The position numbers and the translations under genes were made by a program. Positions 8,644-16,830 of a stretch of 40,862 bases of DNA are shown one piece after another. Position 1 is the stretch's first letter, and every line of letters begins with the position of its first letter. The DNA is from Bacteroidota bacterium (GTDB taxonomy: Bacteria; Bacteroidota; Bacteroidia; Chitinophagales; Chitinophagaceae). The stretch is taken from assembly GCA_004292605.1 (NCBI GenBank), contig RDXK01000097.1, forward strand, positions 1 to 40,862. The letters run 5' to 3'. The notes beneath the pieces are model-generated. The model was not told where the DNA came from and did not search any database. It saw only the letters and a list, made by a program, of their open reading frames with translations.

Positions 8644-10206
8644 CTACTTGTATTTATTTACCAATGCTAGGAATACACCGTTGGTCCACCCGAAACCATC
8701 TTGGCCCGGGTATTCACCTCCACCCGCTAACTGAGAATCGTCTTCCACATTGTACTTCTCCATTAGCTTTCCTGTGCGTTGGTATACCTTTATATTTAGG
8801 TTTAACCATCGTTTAGCTATATCGTTTGCCAAAGCATTTTTATTGTATTTAGCCAAACCTTCCACCGTCATATATTGCATTGGAGCCCAGCCATTGGGGG
8901 CATCCCACTGCTGACCAGTATTATTTAAAGTAGTAACTACACCGCCTTTGCGTAAAAACTTCTTTTGAATGGTAGTAGCTATTTCATCGGCCTGCCGCTG
9001 CGTAGCCATACCAAAAAACAGTGGAGTTACACCTGCCAAACTAGGCACTTGTGTGTGCTTTTTGGTAATTAAATGATAGTCCATAAACAATTTTTGGGTA
9101 GGACTATAACAATACCGCAGCACAGCATTTTTACGTGCCAATGCTTTTTTCTGAAACAATTGCGATTGAAGTAAATCACCCGTGGTTTTATAGCTTTGGC
9201 TAAGTACCATTTCCAGTTGATACAATAAGCCATTCAAATCTACTGGTACAATATTGGTGGTTTCAATAGTTTCTAAAGTTTTACCATTGGCAAACCAACG
9301 GCTACTAAAATCCCATCCACTTTCAGCACCACTGCGTAAATGCCTTGCTAGCTCCTTTTGCTTGGCTTCAGGGGCTTTTTCTACTAGTTCATAATCCTCT
9401 TTAAAACTTTCTTGGCGGGGTTCATCATCCACATCATAGTACCTGTTTAGCAAACTTCCATCGGGCATTTTTACCACATGCTTGGTAGCAGCGTTCGATT
9501 TATCCATCCAATAATCATACTCCTTTTGTAAAGCATTTTGATAAGTGGCATATACTTGTCCACCATTTTTTTGTGCCAATAACTGCACCATTAAACTAAA
9601 AAATGGCGGTTGACTTCTGCTCAAATAATAGGTTCTATTGCCGTTAGGAATATGGCCATAATTGGTAATTAAATACGTGAAATTATCTACCATATTTTCA
9701 ATGGTTTTCCATTGGTTACTTTCCGCCAAACCTAGCATGGTAAAGTAGCTATCCCAGTAATACACTTCTCTAAAACGGCCACCAGGTACTATATAACCGC
9801 TTGGTAGCGGTAAAAGCGAACTTCCTTCTACAGGTACATCCGCCTTTCTTAATAAGGCCGTCCACAACTCATCTATATGTTGCAAAATATTCACGCCTTG
9901 CTGTGGCTTGTAACTAACTGGGTTCTGCGGGGGAATAATAAAATTTTCCTCTACAAAGCGTTGCAAGCTAAAACGTATGGCTGGGTTGCTAGTTACTTGC
10001 TCATAAGCGGCCACAATATCTTTGGGAGCTTTGCGTGGCACACAGTCAACAAACGTTTTTCCATCTTTAAAAATTACACTTAGCTGTACATCGGTAAAAA
10101 GTTTACCGTACACCACATTAGGTGGCTGGGGCGGCTGAGCAATAGCAGGCATAGTTAAGATGCACGCTGTAGTAAGAAGTGCTATAGAAATTGTTCTACA
10201 AATCAT
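8644..10206 (-). CDS. treA: Alpha,alpha-trehalase (GH37), exported
   Basis: Hydrolyses trehalose to two glucoses. The 520-residue protein opens with a signal peptide (MICRTISIALLTTACILTMPAIAQ), so it should act in the periplasm like TreA rather than cytosolic TreF. Both GH37 signatures are present: PGGRFREVYYWDSYF (about residues 141-155) and QWDAPNGWAP (about 433-442). The general acid is Asp299 in ESGWDFSSRW and the base is Glu498 in GGGEYPGQDGFGWTNG. I start at the ATG at 10206. The longer frame from 10299 would run through a terminator hairpin (10262-10290) and would bury the signal peptide. It is upstream of the DUF3089 gene. Confidence 0.94.
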   Translation of the reverse strand: MICRTISIALLTTACILTMPAIAQPPQPPNVVYGKLFTDVQLSVIFKDGKTFVDCVPRKAPKDIVAAYEQVTSNPAIRFSLQRFVEENFIIPPQNPVSYKPQQGVNILQHIDELWTALLRKADVPVEGSSLLPLPSGYIVPGGRFREVYYWDSYFTMLGLAESNQWKTIENMVDNFTYLITNYGHIPNGNRTYYLSRSQPPFFSLMVQLLAQKNGGQVYATYQNALQKEYDYWMDKSNAATKHVVKMPDGSLLNRYYDVDDEPRQESFKEDYELVEKAPEAKQKELARHLRSGAESGWDFSSRWFANGKTLETIETTNIVPVDLNGLLYQLEMVLSQSYKTTGDLLQSQLFQKKALARKNAVLRYCYSPTQKLFMDYHLITKKHTQVPSLAGVTPLFFGMATQRQADEIATTIQKKFLRKGGVVTTLNNTGQQWDAPNGWAPMQYMTVEGLAKYNKNALANDIAKRWLNLNIKVYQRTGKLMEKYNVEDDSQLAGGGEYPGQDGFGWTNGVFLALVNKYK

Positions 10207-10253
10207 ACTTAAAATTAGGCGTAAAACGCTATTGAAACCCATAAAATGCCCGT

Positions 10254-10290
10254 AAAAAAATAAGCCTGAACCTAAAAAAGATTCAGACTT
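10254..10290 (-). terminator. Terminator of the haloperoxidase operon
   Basis: On the minus strand AAGTCTGAATC (10290-10280) pairs with GGTTCAGGCTT (10272-10262), giving 11 base pairs including two G-U wobbles and a seven-base loop. It is followed by ATTTTTTT. It sits 35 bases after the stop of the 513-residue haloperoxidase-like gene and upstream of the trehalase start, so it splits the two transcription units. Confidence 0.82.
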
Positions 10291-10324
10291 AGTTTTCATT
10301 CAAAATATAACCACGAGTAAGTAA

Positions 10325-11866
10325 CTAATCGGCGCCATCGGCACGGCCACGAGTAACGGCAAATGCCCCCACCCGTATACCACATTGTAAACCCACTTCA
10401 CAATCGCTTCGGTAGTGTATGGCCCCATACAGCCTACTAAGGCTAGCTTCTTTGGCCATAGCATCGTACTCGGCAGCTTTGGAAGGATTTATATAACTCA
10501 ACACAGTAGCCGCAGCACCACTGAAAGTACTATGCCCACTAGTATACGCCGGGAAATTAGGTACACCCGTTACGCTTTTTATAGCAGGGTTCATTTGTGA
10601 TGGACGAGGATTGAAATAGGTATATTTTGTATCCCAACATTGTATAGCAGCATCCATTAACGACATATTGAGCAAAGCCAAATTGCGTGCCCAACGTACC
10701 TCACTAAAACCAAGGTTTATAAAATCCTCACAGGCTACCGCATTCCAATGGCCCGGCGGTGTATAAGTGCCAATACCATCGGCCCAAAAATGAGCAATAC
10801 GTAATTGTTCTCTGGTTAGGTTTTGGCTAAAATTCAATACCTCATTTAACTCATCCTTAAACTTTTGCGATTGTGTGCTTGGCGGTGCAGCAGGCCTAAT
10901 GCTTACCATGGCAGCACTGTCTATCAGCCATGCACGTACTTTACCAAATAATGGCAGCATAGGTGGCCTAGCGGGTAACTCTAAACTCTTCCACGGGGTT
11001 TCGCCACGGGTAACTGCATCGGTTTCAAACTGTGCCCAAACAGCTGGATTGGCCGCAGCGGCACCAGCCCTATCGTTTCTAGCACGGGCTATAAATTTAT
11101 TGGCTACGGCTTTACCTAAAGCTTCACCGGCATCTACATCGCTTCGGGTATTCATACCGGCCATAATACGCACCACTTTATGTTCAGCGGCTTTGGCTTG
11201 TATATAGGCAATATCTGCTGGGAACAATAGTTTCAATATTTCTACACTTGCACCCATTACCACTGCATCTTCCGACGGATAAACGGGTAAATCGCTGGTG
11301 GGTAATAATGGTTGAATAGTAGCATCTACTTTATAAGGTGCTTGGCGTAGGTATTGTGCTTTATAAAAATGTGCAGCTACCAAGGCATCGTACTGTGCAG
11401 CAGCCAAGTACGCATAGGCCCTTGCTGCATAAGGCGGATTTGCAAAAGGAAAAATAGGATAGGCTAATGGATTGTTAGCATTAGGGAACGGATAGGTACC
11501 ATCTGCATTTTGGTAAGGCGGCAAATTTCGCTGTGCTACCAAGGTTCGCATTATTTCGTTCCAGCGTAGAACGGCACCTGCACCCCAAAAATTTATTTGC
11601 TGGCGCTGCTGCTGCGAAAGATTGGCTTGGTAACTTTTTATTTCATTTAACTCTAAAATATAATTGGGTGTACCCGCTAAAATACTGGGTGCTGCTAGTG
11701 GAAATTCATTGGCAGTACTCAATAAAATTGGCCGCCAATTACCTGCATTGGCATCGGTTTTTGTGGGGTTCAATACAGGAAATGCCTGCGAACGATCTTC
11801 TAAAGTTTTAGAGCAACTAGCCAAGGAAATAATGGCCATTGCTGCGATATATATCCTACATTTCAT
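10325..11866 (-). CDS. Vanadium-dependent haloperoxidase/PAP2-superfamily lipoprotein (first copy)
   Basis: A 513-residue lipoprotein (MKCRIYIAAMAIISLASC, lipid Cys18). Its C-terminal part holds the complete vanadate/phosphate-binding set of the acid phosphatase-haloperoxidase superfamily: Lys414 with Arg421-Pro (KYTYFNPRP), Ser443-Gly-His445 (YTSGHSTFSG), then Arg478, His484 and Asp488 (SRLYGAIHYRSD). The IAHFWADG and PPGHWNAVACE segments are shared with bacterial vanadium haloperoxidase homologues. Such proteins may oxidise halides with peroxide or act as phosphatases; sequence alone does not decide, because the same residues bind vanadate or phosphate. It is the last gene of a three-gene operon, 11 bases after the beta-barrel gene. 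Confidence 0.85.
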   Translation of the reverse strand: MKCRIYIAAMAIISLASCSKTLEDRSQAFPVLNPTKTDANAGNWRPILLSTANEFPLAAPSILAGTPNYILELNEIKSYQANLSQQQRQQINFWGAGAVLRWNEIMRTLVAQRNLPPYQNADGTYPFPNANNPLAYPIFPFANPPYAARAYAYLAAAQYDALVAAHFYKAQYLRQAPYKVDATIQPLLPTSDLPVYPSEDAVVMGASVEILKLLFPADIAYIQAKAAEHKVVRIMAGMNTRSDVDAGEALGKAVANKFIARARNDRAGAAAANPAVWAQFETDAVTRGETPWKSLELPARPPMLPLFGKVRAWLIDSAAMVSIRPAAPPSTQSQKFKDELNEVLNFSQNLTREQLRIAHFWADGIGTYTPPGHWNAVACEDFINLGFSEVRWARNLALLNMSLMDAAIQCWDTKYTYFNPRPSQMNPAIKSVTGVPNFPAYTSGHSTFSGAAATVLSYINPSKAAEYDAMAKEASLSRLYGAIHYRSDCEVGLQCGIRVGAFAVTRGRADGAD

Positions 11867-11877
11867 ACTATTATTAT

Positions 11878-12819
11878 TTATGGTTTAGCTTTTTTGCCAC
11901 CTAATTTGGGCATATTCATAATATAAAAAACACCAAGTCCGTACGCGTTGGTTTGTCCTACGTTTCTACCACTTAAAACATGCTGTGTATTGGCTACTAT
12001 AGAAAGGCCATTGAGCTTATTTAAGAAATTATATTTAATGTTAGTGCCTAGCATACCCGCATTCATTCTATTGCTTGGGAAAGGCACATTGTTTCTGGTA
12101 ATATCAAAGCCGCCTAAAGTGGTAAACTGCGTATAAGTAGCTTCGGCTATCCAGCGTTCGCTGCGGTAGCCACTACGTACCTGCCATTGGCTAGCATTGG
12201 GCATAAACACTTCATTGGTATAGTGCATTTCCGTAGTGTAGTAGGCCGTTCTATCGAGCGTTATATTTTGCCTATGCATAAAGCTGGCACTTGCGGTAGT
12301 GGTAAAACTACCTAACTGGTAATCTACCATGGCTCGTAGTGTGGTAGTTTTGCTACGTAAACCAATGCTAAGGGGCAATAAATCGGCCGTATAATTACTC
12401 AACGGTGTACTATACCCTAACAAACCGTAGACCGATAAAAAACCATCTCCAATACTCTTTTCTATCGGCATATATTTTAACCATAAACTCAAATCTTGCA
12501 TGCCTTGCTGGCCCGCCAAATTACCGGCACTGGCTTTGGTACGCACATACGGCACATTGAATAAAAAATTCAATTTACCTGTGATACCATAATTACCCAT
12601 AAGGTTATAAGTAGTGGTAGAAACCGTTCCTAAATTCAAATTGTTTCTTTTCAAGGTGCCTTCCCAGTAGTGGTTCCAGCTGGCGTGCATATACATAGCA
12701 CCGCCACAGAAATTATTTTTTGCCATCATCAAACCATCTGCATCGGTTTGGGCAATACTAGGTGCTGCTAATAGGCAGCTTGCAGCCACCCATGCACCCA
12801 AAATTATTTGCTTCATCAT
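11878..12819 (-). CDS. Outer-membrane beta-barrel protein, transporter-like
   Basis: A protein of about 313 residues with a cleavable signal peptide (MMKQIILGAWVAASCLLAAPSIAQ) and alternating amphipathic strands rich in Tyr, Trp and Asn to the end. This is consistent with an outer-membrane barrel of the MetA-pathway/phenol-degradation-like type. Telling strands include GITGKLNFLFNVPYVRTKAS, FLSVYGLLGYSTPLSNY and AEATYTQFTTLGGFDITRNN. The start is one of two adjacent ATGs (12819 or 12816); the longer frame upstream has no signal peptide. It lies between two haloperoxidase-like lipoprotein genes, 27 bases after one and 11 before the other. A joint role in moving a substrate or product across the outer membrane is conceivable but unproved. 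Confidence 0.7.
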   Translation of the reverse strand: MMKQIILGAWVAASCLLAAPSIAQTDADGLMMAKNNFCGGAMYMHASWNHYWEGTLKRNNLNLGTVSTTTYNLMGNYGITGKLNFLFNVPYVRTKASAGNLAGQQGMQDLSLWLKYMPIEKSIGDGFLSVYGLLGYSTPLSNYTADLLPLSIGLRSKTTTLRAMVDYQLGSFTTTASASFMHRQNITLDRTAYYTTEMHYTNEVFMPNASQWQVRSGYRSERWIAEATYTQFTTLGGFDITRNNVPFPSNRMNAGMLGTNIKYNFLNKLNGLSIVANTQHVLSGRNVGQTNAYGLGVFYIMNMPKLGGKKAKP

Positions 12820-12846
12820 ATAGTTGTAATTGATTGTTGGCAAAAG

Positions 12847-14178
12847 CTATTTTGCCATTTTTAACTGTAACCGCTGGGTAACTATTTTACCCACTTGTTC
12901 GCCCTGCAGGGTTCCTACCGTACAGGAATTTTTATAATGTATACCACCGTAAAACCTACTTACACCGGCTTCTTGGGCGGCTTGTGTAAAACTGGTAAAA
13001 CTCCTAGCACCTATACCAAACTCCATTTGAGAGCTATCGGTAAAAGGCTTGTTGCCAAAATGGCTGGTAAGTACCTGTGCTACTGCTGCACTAATTACGG
13101 CATGACCGCTAGTGTATTCAGGAAAAGGTGGCGTTTGAATAAATGGTTGCCAATTTGCATTGAAATACTTGTTAATCACCGTTTCTGGGCGTACATAATT
13201 GCTTCTATATTTTTCATCCCAGCAGCTAATAAATGCATCAAATAAAGCGATGGCACTTTGTGCGTACGCAGCTATTGTTTCCGCAAAATTGGCTTGGTTG
13301 TTTTTGCAAGCAATACCTACAATATTCATCCAGTGGCCGGGTGGCGAAAACTTTTTAGTAGCATACATTACGTGTCCCGTTACATTCATTTTGAAAGGAT
13401 TATCGTCCCAAAACATCGCTATTTCTTGGTGCTGTGGCAAAGCACTATCACCCACTTCCATCACGGCCTTTACTTCTTTGTAAAAAACACTACTAGTATT
13501 GGTTACGTTAAAAGCAGGTGGTGGTACGGGCTTGCACTGCGATGCACTATCCAACACCAATGTTCTTATACTACGCCAATGTGGCTCTACAGCTTGTGCA
13601 TACATGGGTGGTGTAGGCTGCCAGCGGCCTTCCTCATCTAACACAGTAAACTTGGCTGCACTGCGTAGTTTGGCATAATTATCTTTTTTACTCCATGCTA
13701 TAATAGTATCCGCCACTTGCCCTGCATACTGCTGGGTAGCTTTCACTTGTGCAATTGGCATACCCAAACTATCGGCGTGGTGCAGTAGCATACTCACATA
13801 CTCATCCATACTGCCCTCCGGAAAAGTTACCGTGCTACCTACTTTACAAAAAGCTAATAGGGCAGCCAAAGAGGTGTTTACTTGCTGTTGCGGTAAGGGA
13901 ATACGAGGAAAATGCTTGATTTGCCCGTACAGCGATTGAAAACCCACGCTATCCACAGCCGCCATTACTTCGTACGCAGCAATATTGGCGTACGCATAGT
14001 TTCTGGATGCAATCATCGGCGGAAAATTATTTTCCAATACGATATTGTTCAGTTGCTTAACGGTACTAATATATAATTGGGGCGAACTAAAATATACATT
14101 GCTAGTATCTGGCTTGGTAGTACACGCATGTAGCATACAAACTAGTACGCAAGCCATAAGGCCACGATAAAAAATCAT
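12847..14178 (-). CDS. Vanadium-dependent haloperoxidase/PAP2-superfamily lipoprotein (second copy, altered motif)
   Basis: A 443-residue lipoprotein (MIFYRGLMACVLVCMLHAC, lipid Cys19). It shares the plan of the 513-residue neighbour: IAMFWDDNP, PPGHWMNIVGIACKNN, Lys323/Arg330-Pro (KYRSNYVRP), Ser357-Gly-His359 (YTSGHAVISA), Arg408 and His414 (SRFYGGIHYKNS). The last acidic position of the SRxxxGxHxxxD motif is Ser418 instead of Asp, while the vanadate-ligand His is kept. It is the first gene of the three-gene operon, 49 bases after the unrecognised 180-residue gene, which may therefore belong to the same transcript. The two copies differ in length and share mainly motifs, so the duplication is old. 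Activity may differ from the complete copy. Confidence 0.83.
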   Translation of the reverse strand: MIFYRGLMACVLVCMLHACTTKPDTSNVYFSSPQLYISTVKQLNNIVLENNFPPMIASRNYAYANIAAYEVMAAVDSVGFQSLYGQIKHFPRIPLPQQQVNTSLAALLAFCKVGSTVTFPEGSMDEYVSMLLHHADSLGMPIAQVKATQQYAGQVADTIIAWSKKDNYAKLRSAAKFTVLDEEGRWQPTPPMYAQAVEPHWRSIRTLVLDSASQCKPVPPPAFNVTNTSSVFYKEVKAVMEVGDSALPQHQEIAMFWDDNPFKMNVTGHVMYATKKFSPPGHWMNIVGIACKNNQANFAETIAAYAQSAIALFDAFISCWDEKYRSNYVRPETVINKYFNANWQPFIQTPPFPEYTSGHAVISAAVAQVLTSHFGNKPFTDSSQMEFGIGARSFTSFTQAAQEAGVSRFYGGIHYKNSCTVGTLQGEQVGKIVTQRLQLKMAK

Positions 14179-14227
14179 AATAGAAACAGTAAATAATAAA
14201 GAAAGAAATCTCCAAGTAAATCAACTA

Positions 14228-14770
14228 CTAGCCAGCAATGGGTGGTTTGATTTCACCGTAAAGAAAAGGTGTTTTGTAATGGATGGTGAAGCATTCCTCA
14301 TAAGTTGGCGTTTGCTTTATAAACCTATCAACCTTCCAAATATCTTGTTCTTCAAATTCTGTGAAGCCTTTAAAAGAGGCAATTTTTTTACCAGATTGCT
14401 TTTGCGATTGTAAATCGTTCAACGATTCAAATACTTTTACGCTAGCAGCAGCAATATTGTTTTTTGCGGTATGCGGTATACACTGCAAAAACATGGTATC
14501 GTTGGTTATTTTTTGTTGTACATAATGGTATACTACCCCATCTATCTCAATTTCACCATCTACCCGTTGGTATTGCTGCCAATCTACCTGATACGGTAAC
14601 GAGATAGGCACTTTGATGGTAAACAATTCCTGCTCAGAAAAATTACCAGCATCTAACCGATTCTCCAATGCCACATCGCTCTGCCACTGGGCATAAGCAT
14701 TAGCTACCCTGTGGCCTATAGAAGCCCAGCATAGCACCAACAAACAGCATATGGCAATAACTTGTTTCAT
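14228..14770 (-). CDS. Exported protein of unknown function (180 residues)
   Basis: I do not recognise this protein. From the ATG at 14770 it opens MKQVIAICCLLVLCWASIGH, a hydrophobic signal or anchor. A soluble region of about 155 residues follows, rich in Gln, Glu and Lys, with segments such as FTIKVPISLPYQVDWQQYQR, VDGEIEIDGVVYHYVQQ and FTIHYKTPFLYGEIKPPIAG. The paired short strands suggest a small beta-rich periplasmic domain. The longer frame from 14956 runs back across the korA promoter region and lacks a signal, so I reject it. The gene is divergent from korA (about 170 bases apart) and 49 bases upstream of the haloperoxidase operon. Confidence 0.6.
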   Translation of the reverse strand: MKQVIAICCLLVLCWASIGHRVANAYAQWQSDVALENRLDAGNFSEQELFTIKVPISLPYQVDWQQYQRVDGEIEIDGVVYHYVQQKITNDTMFLQCIPHTAKNNIAAASVKVFESLNDLQSQKQSGKKIASFKGFTEFEEQDIWKVDRFIKQTPTYEECFTIHYKTPFLYGEIKPPIAG

Positions 14771-14896
14771 GTTTTGGAATGGTGAATATACTGATTTTCG
14801 TTTTTTATTAACAAATACACCGAATTTAAAAAACCTTAATCTGCCTTTTGTGTTTTCTAATTGGGGAAATGATGAAACCATGCACAAGCAATGCAG

Positions 14897-14904
14897 TACA
14901 TTTG
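14897..14904 (+). promoter_or_regulatory. Bacteroidota -7 box (TACATTTG) for korA
   Basis: TACATTTG followed by C matches the TAnnTTTG(C) -7 box of Bacteroidota promoters and lies 37 bases before the korA ATG, a normal leader length. No TTTG element is at the ideal -33 spacing, so support is partial. It lies in the 170-base gap between korA and the divergent unknown gene. Confidence 0.4.
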
Positions 14905-14941
14905 CCCCGCAAAACATAGCAATCATTTTAGGGGATTTACC

Positions 14942-16786
14942 ATGAGTACAGAACAATTAGTAAAAGACGTAGTAATAAAATTTGCAGGAGATAGCGGCGA
15001 TGGTATGCAACTTACCGGCCAACAGTTTACCAATAACACAGCCTTACTAGGTATAGATTTAGCCACTTTCCCCGATTTTCCGGCGGAAATACGGGCCCCA
15101 CAGGGAACATTGCCGGGTGTAAGTGGATTTCAACTGCATTTTAGTAGCGATAAAGTATACACGCCCGGCGATTTGTGCGATGTGCTAGTAGCCATGAATG
15201 CTGCTGCCTTAAAAGTGAACTTGAACACACTAAAACCCGGTGGAAAAATAATCGTAAACACCGATGGTTTTGATGCCAAAAACCTACGATTGGCCAACTA
15301 TGCCGATGGTATAAACCCGCTAGAAAACGGAAGTTTAGATAGCTATGAGGTAATTAAAATGGATGTAACTAAAATTACCCGTGAAGCATTAAAGGAGGTA
15401 CATGAGCTAGGTACCAAGGAAAAAGACCGTGCCAAAAACATGTTTGTACTAGGTTATTTATACTGGATGTACAATAGAAGTTTGGAAAGCACCATTAGCT
15501 TTTTACAAGAAAAATTTGGTAAGAAAGATGTGGTTTTGCAAAGCAATATCAAAGTGCTACAAGCAGGCTACAACTATGGCGATACTACAGAAACATTTAC
15601 CACCCGCTACAAGGTAGAAAAAGCAAAGCTTGCCAGTGGAAGCTACCGAAATATTATGGGTAACCAAGCCTTAGCCTATGGTTTAATAGCCGCTAGCGAA
15701 CAAAGTGGCTTACCTATTTTCTTAGGTACCTATCCTATTACACCAGCATCGGATATTTTGCACGAATTAAGTAGGCACAAAAGCTTTGGCGTACAAACTT
15801 TTCAAGCGGAAGATGAAATAGCAGGTATTACAGCAGCTATTGGCGCTAGCTACGGAGGCAACCTTGGTGTAACTACTACAAGCGGCCCCGGTATGGCACT
15901 TAAAACCGAGGCTATGGGTTTAGCGGTAATGCTGGAAATACCTTTGGTAATAGTAAACGTACAACGTGGTGGCCCTAGTACAGGATTGCCCACTAAAACC
16001 GAACAGAGCGATTTAATGCAAGCCTACTATGGTAGAAATGGCGAATGCCCTATGCCAATAGTAGCCGCCCATACACCTAGTAGCTGTTTTGATGCTGCCT
16101 TTGAAGCAGTAAGGATTGCCGTAGAACATATGACTCCGGTGATACTGTTAAGCGATGGTTTTATAGCCAACGGAGCAGAACCTTGGCAGTTTCCACAGCA
16201 AGAAAATTTACCTACCATACAAGTAAGTTTTGCGGAGGCGAAAGAGGATGAAGCTTTTATGCCCTATAGCCGTAACGAAAAACTAGCACGCCCTTGGGCC
16301 ATACCAGGAACCAAAGGGTTAGAACATAGAATTGGTGGTTTAGAAAAACAAAATATAACAGGTAATGTAAGTTACGATGCGGAGAACCACCAAACCATGG
16401 TGTTACTACGCCAAGCTAAGGTAGATGCTGTGGCAAACTATATTCCTGAACAAACCATTGATAGCGGCGCCGCCACAGGTAAGGTATTAATACTAGGCTG
16501 GGGCAGTACTTACGGAGCTATTAAAAGTGCTGCGTTGGCGTTACAAAAAAAGGGCTATGCTGTTAGTCATGCTCACCTTACATATATCCGTCCGTTTCCT
16601 AAAAATTTAGGTGCATTGTTGGCACAATTTGAACACGTGTTGGTACCGGAAATTAACAACGGTCAATTAGTAAAAATTATTAGAAGTGAGTTTTTGGTAA
16701 ATGCCAAAGGCTATAATAAAATCAAGGGTAATCCTATCACCACTACAGAGCTTGAAGCGTTTGTAGAGGAAACTTATTTTAGTTAG
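14942..16786 (+). CDS. korA: 2-oxoacid:acceptor (ferredoxin) oxidoreductase subunit alpha, gamma-alpha fusion
   Basis: A 614-residue subunit of a CoA-dependent 2-oxoglutarate-type oxidoreductase that passes electrons to ferredoxin. The N-terminal gamma domain (about 1-185) has FAGDSGDGMQLTGQQF and PDFPAEIRAPQGTLPGVSGF. The alpha (pyrimidine-binding) domain (about 220 onward) has NQALAYGLIAAS, GTYPITPASDILHEL, QAEDEIAGITAAIGASYGG, TTTSGPGMALKTEAMGLA and NVQRGGPSTGLPTKTEQSDL. This is the usual Bacteroidota KorA layout. The TPP-binding beta subunit needed for catalysis is not encoded next to it; the next gene is a convergent helicase. Start at 14942 is set by MSTEQLVKDVVIKFAG; the frame from 14891 would cover the -7 box. 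Confidence 0.93.
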   Translation: MSTEQLVKDVVIKFAGDSGDGMQLTGQQFTNNTALLGIDLATFPDFPAEIRAPQGTLPGVSGFQLHFSSDKVYTPGDLCDVLVAMNAAALKVNLNTLKPGGKIIVNTDGFDAKNLRLANYADGINPLENGSLDSYEVIKMDVTKITREALKEVHELGTKEKDRAKNMFVLGYLYWMYNRSLESTISFLQEKFGKKDVVLQSNIKVLQAGYNYGDTTETFTTRYKVEKAKLASGSYRNIMGNQALAYGLIAASEQSGLPIFLGTYPITPASDILHELSRHKSFGVQTFQAEDEIAGITAAIGASYGGNLGVTTTSGPGMALKTEAMGLAVMLEIPLVIVNVQRGGPSTGLPTKTEQSDLMQAYYGRNGECPMPIVAAHTPSSCFDAAFEAVRIAVEHMTPVILLSDGFIANGAEPWQFPQQENLPTIQVSFAEAKEDEAFMPYSRNEKLARPWAIPGTKGLEHRIGGLEKQNITGNVSYDAENHQTMVLLRQAKVDAVANYIPEQTIDSGAATGKVLILGWGSTYGAIKSAALALQKKGYAVSHAHLTYIRPFPKNLGALLAQFEHVLVPEINNGQLVKIIRSEFLVNAKGYNKIKGNPITTTELEAFVEETYFS

Positions 16787-16795
16787 TACAAACAC

Positions 16796-16827
16796 TTGCC
16801 AACGCCTTTGCTAATGGGTGTTGGCAA
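16796..16827. terminator. Intergenic hairpin between korA and the helicase gene
   Basis: TTGCCAACGCC (16796-16806) pairs with GGTGTTGGCAA (16817-16827), giving 11 base pairs with one G-T wobble and a ten-base loop. It lies ten bases after the korA stop and just before the end of the convergent helicase gene. The T-run is weak on both sides (ATATTTA on the plus strand), so it may act as a weak terminator for either gene or only as an mRNA-end stabiliser. Confidence 0.55.
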
Positions 16828-16830
16828 TAT

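Noticed and set aside
10207-10299. 31-residue N-terminal extension of the trehalase
   Set aside because: It would be translated through the terminator hairpin of the upstream operon and would place the signal peptide internally.
14771-14956. 62-residue N-terminal extension of the unknown exported protein
   Set aside because: It crosses the korA promoter region and the korA start, and it hides the hydrophobic signal that begins at 14770.
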